Of a stretch of 64,000 nt of DNA, positions 61,688 to 64,000 are shown in pieces. The stretch is taken from assembly GCA_023846275.1 (NCBI GenBank), contig CM043868.1, forward strand, positions 7,211,653 through 7,275,652, in the 5' to 3' direction. The position numbers and the translations under genes are program-made. Every line of letters starts with the position of its first letter. Position 1 is the first letter of the stretch. The notes beneath the pieces are model-generated. The model saw only the letters and a program-made list of their open reading frames with translations, had not been told where the DNA came from and did not search any database. This DNA comes from Vanilla planifolia. Its lineage: Eukaryota; Streptophyta; Magnoliopsida; Asparagales; Orchidaceae.

Positions 61688-63100
61688 TTTATAAGGATTT
61701 ATAAGGTTAAAATATTTTTAAAAATACCAAATGATACTAGAAAAATATGAAAATTGGCCAATAAGAAGAACTCATTGAGATGAATTATCTAATAAATTTT
61801 TGAAAATTATTTTGAGGAAATTATTTTATAAATTAACTGAATATTTAACCTTAAATGAAATCTTAATTTTTTATTTTCATTTCTTAAACCCTAATTCCTA
61901 CAAGAAAACCTAAACTATTGACAAATGCAAATGATTAAGATGGTTGAAAGAAGAAGTGTCATATTGGTAAGGAGAGGAATGGTTATGAAGCTAAAAGGTT
62001 GCATTGGTTGAAGAATGGGAAGTGTTGGGAGAAAGGAGATGGTATTGGAAAAAATCATAATTTTTAACTAAGTAGATAAAGAGAGAAAAGGAAATGGAAA
62101 GGAAAGAAAATGAGAAGAAATTTAATTAAGGAATTAAGATATTTTTGTAAAATATGTGTGAGCACAATGTCCACAAAAAGGGAGTGAATTGTGAAAATTT
62201 AATTTTAATTAAATTAAATTTAGTTTCAACACTTCAACTCAAGATAAAGATGTTAATATAATTTTTTGATTTGTTAATACAAAATCAAAATCAAACTTCA
62301 ACAATTTTACTCAGATTGTTTCAAGTCAAACAAATTAATTTCACTACGAGAATCTCTTGTTAACCTTAATTTCTCCTCCAATAAGTTGGTTTTAGGAAAA
62401 CATATTTAGCTTTGAAGAACTTTTATGTGAAGGAGCAAGTGAAGCAAAATATTTGAAACAAGTAAATCAAATAGAACAGACACACAATATTTTTAGGTGG
62501 TTCAACAAAATATTTGCTTATATCTACCCCAGGTCAACTCGACCAAATTTTCATTAACAACAACAAGCTTTCACTATAGCCAATAATACAAAACCTTACA
62601 AACCACTCCCTTTTTTATGACTAAATTGGAGTCATTTTCATAAACTATTCTCTTTTTTCTCATGATTAGGTAGAAGTTATCTCTCACAATACTACTCACT
62701 TTTTACACATAACCAGGTAGAAGTCACCTCACTCAAAAGAGTATAATACAGCTTACATGGTTGTTACAATACTTATACAAAATAAAACAACAAAATCTTG
62801 AAATCATTCAAAGAGGTAATAATATGACATAATGATTAAATACTATAGAAGAATGTTAACAAGTTAATATGTTAAACTTTAATATGATAGAAAAGTAAAT
62901 AATGTAAGTAAAGCACTGAACACGATAATAGAACTAGTAAGATGACATCACAGTGAAAAATGAAACCCATAGCCCCATTTTCTTACTTTTAAATGATTTA
63001 ACTATTTATTGATTAGCTTAGTTTTCCTCAAAACAACTTTTATTTATATTAAGCAAAGAAATATGCACAAATCAAAAAGTTTTGATGGCTAAAATCTCAT
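60531..63100. other. AT-rich DNA with simple repeats
   Basis: No gene recognised. It contains the (TA)n tract at 61614-61682 (listed separately), and near 62492 another TTTTTAGGTGGTTCAAC block followed by a CTTACAAACCACTCCC stretch, similar in style to 58159. That block is a common dispersed repeat word in plant genomes, but no element ends could be defined. Confidence 0.4.
61614..61682. repeat. (TA)n microsatellite, 69 bp
   Basis: An uninterrupted alternating AT run. Such tracts can extrude as cruciforms and are highly variable in length between individuals. Confidence 0.97.
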
Positions 63101-64000
63101 TCACAAAATGGTTGAACTAGTTGTTATGCTCTTAGGATACTAACCATATTAATGTGATATCTAAATCATACAATGATGATATGCATCACACTCAGATCAC
63201 CTGGATGATACACTTATTTGGTTCATTTTTACATCTCTCAAAATATTGCACTTATATGATGAGTATATCATATTATATGAGGAGCTCACATTACTAAATA
63301 ATGATCATATCCATACAATAAGTAGATTATATTAATATTATACTAATCTGTTTAATAAATAACTATGTCCTTAAACCAAATGCTTGAATAAATATATATA
63401 TCATACTAGTATAAAATGACATCATATACTATGATAAAAATTTATCCAAAATTTATCCAAGTCTCAAACCAGACCTCACTATTCATGATTTTGTTAGATT
63501 GATCATACTTGTACAAACAATATAATGTACTAAGATGATAATGCATATTTCAATTGAATTAACTAAATTAAATTAAGATGATTGTGATATTATACAAATA
63601 TGACATGTTAAGCTCACTTTTAGCCTATGCCTTTAACTGTTAATACATATCATACTATTCATGCAAATATGAAGGTATTATTGCACTTAAACTACATTAC
63701 AAACTTTAGCACACACTTAATATCGCTTAGTCTGATCCCTATTCGATCCTTCATTGGTTGCATCATACTATATGAAATATGATATTATACTATTTGAAGC
63801 TCCAATATTATATACCTTAACATACACTTCTCAGGTAGCTCTTTAGAGTATTGGTATGATAAGAATATTATACAAGTATGAATATTATAAGTTTGCAAAT
63901 CTCTTAAGATTATACTTGACCAATACACTATCTGATGCTATATAATGTATATCATATTATATGATAATAAAATTATATAAATATAAAAAATGATGCATCA
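63100..64000. repeat. Zone rich in near-palindromic ATCATAT/ATACTTGTA words
   Basis: TCATACTTGTA, ATCATACTATATGA, TATACAAGTATGA and ATCATATTATATGA recur up to the right edge of the window. The same wording fills the first 500 bases of both chromovirus LTRs. It may therefore be the U3 end of another related LTR running out of the window, but no LTR end is visible. No gene recognised. Confidence 0.5.

Noticed and set aside
58159-62510. Two TTTTTAGGTGGTTCAA blocks (58159 and 62492) as an LTR pair around copia E
   Set aside because: Similarity does not extend far beyond the shared word and a following CTTACAAA stretch; the word is a common dispersed repeat in plants.
1-64000. CRISPR array, bacterial-type operon, prophage or defence system
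   Set aside because: No regular spacer-repeat structure, no ribosome binding sites and no closely packed intact genes; the gene structure with spliceosomal introns and the plant retrotransposons rule out a prokaryotic source.

Overview
This window reads as nuclear DNA of a flowering plant. It is about 70% A+T by eye, almost every recognisable protein fragment is a broken plant retrotransposon, and the one intact gene has eight exons with short introns of about 80-100 bases. The exons of that gene are strikingly GC-rich against their AT-rich surroundings, which fits a monocot-type genome, but the species cannot be fixed from the sequence alone. There are no operons, CRISPR arrays, rRNA genes or convincing tRNA genes.

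Layout, left to right. 1-5.6 kb: a decayed L1-type LINE on the + strand. 5.6-13.7 kb: gene-poor AT-rich DNA with a few repeats. 13.69-15.32 kb, minus strand: an apparently intact short-chain dehydrogenase/reductase (SDR) gene of the TIC32/retinol-dehydrogenase-like family, 336 codons, with a TATA box and G-box upstream. 16.0-22.3 kb: a second, nearly full-length but dead LINE on the + strand. 24.05-26.13 kb: gag-protease remnant of a Ty1/copia element on the minus strand.

26.13-50.60 kb: a Tekay/Del-like Ty3/gypsy chromovirus on the + strand, bounded by a 5-bp target duplication (GTAAT/ATAAT). Its 5' LTR is 4,241 bp. Its 3' LTR is split by a 1,899-bp solo LTR (perfect TAAGA duplication) and by a 7.7-kb copia element with both LTRs (AGAAC/ATAAC duplication). 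With both removed, the 3' LTR is 4,261 bp, which confirms the reconstruction. A further solo LTR of a related gypsy family splits the RNase H domain at about 33.07-35.36 kb. 50.6-64 kb: AT-rich DNA with a tandem duplication near 52 kb, copia remnants on the minus strand at 54.5-55.9 and 59.5-60.5 kb, a long (TA)n tract, and a terminal zone rich in near-palindromic motifs.

Nothing here looks like a new multi-gene system. The window is one small functional gene beside a layered graveyard of mobile elements. The points most worth checking are the nesting order, a probable GC-AG intron in the SDR gene, and the near-palindromic arrays in the chromovirus LTRs. Coordinates of decayed domains are approximate; LTR ends and SDR exon ends were read base by base.
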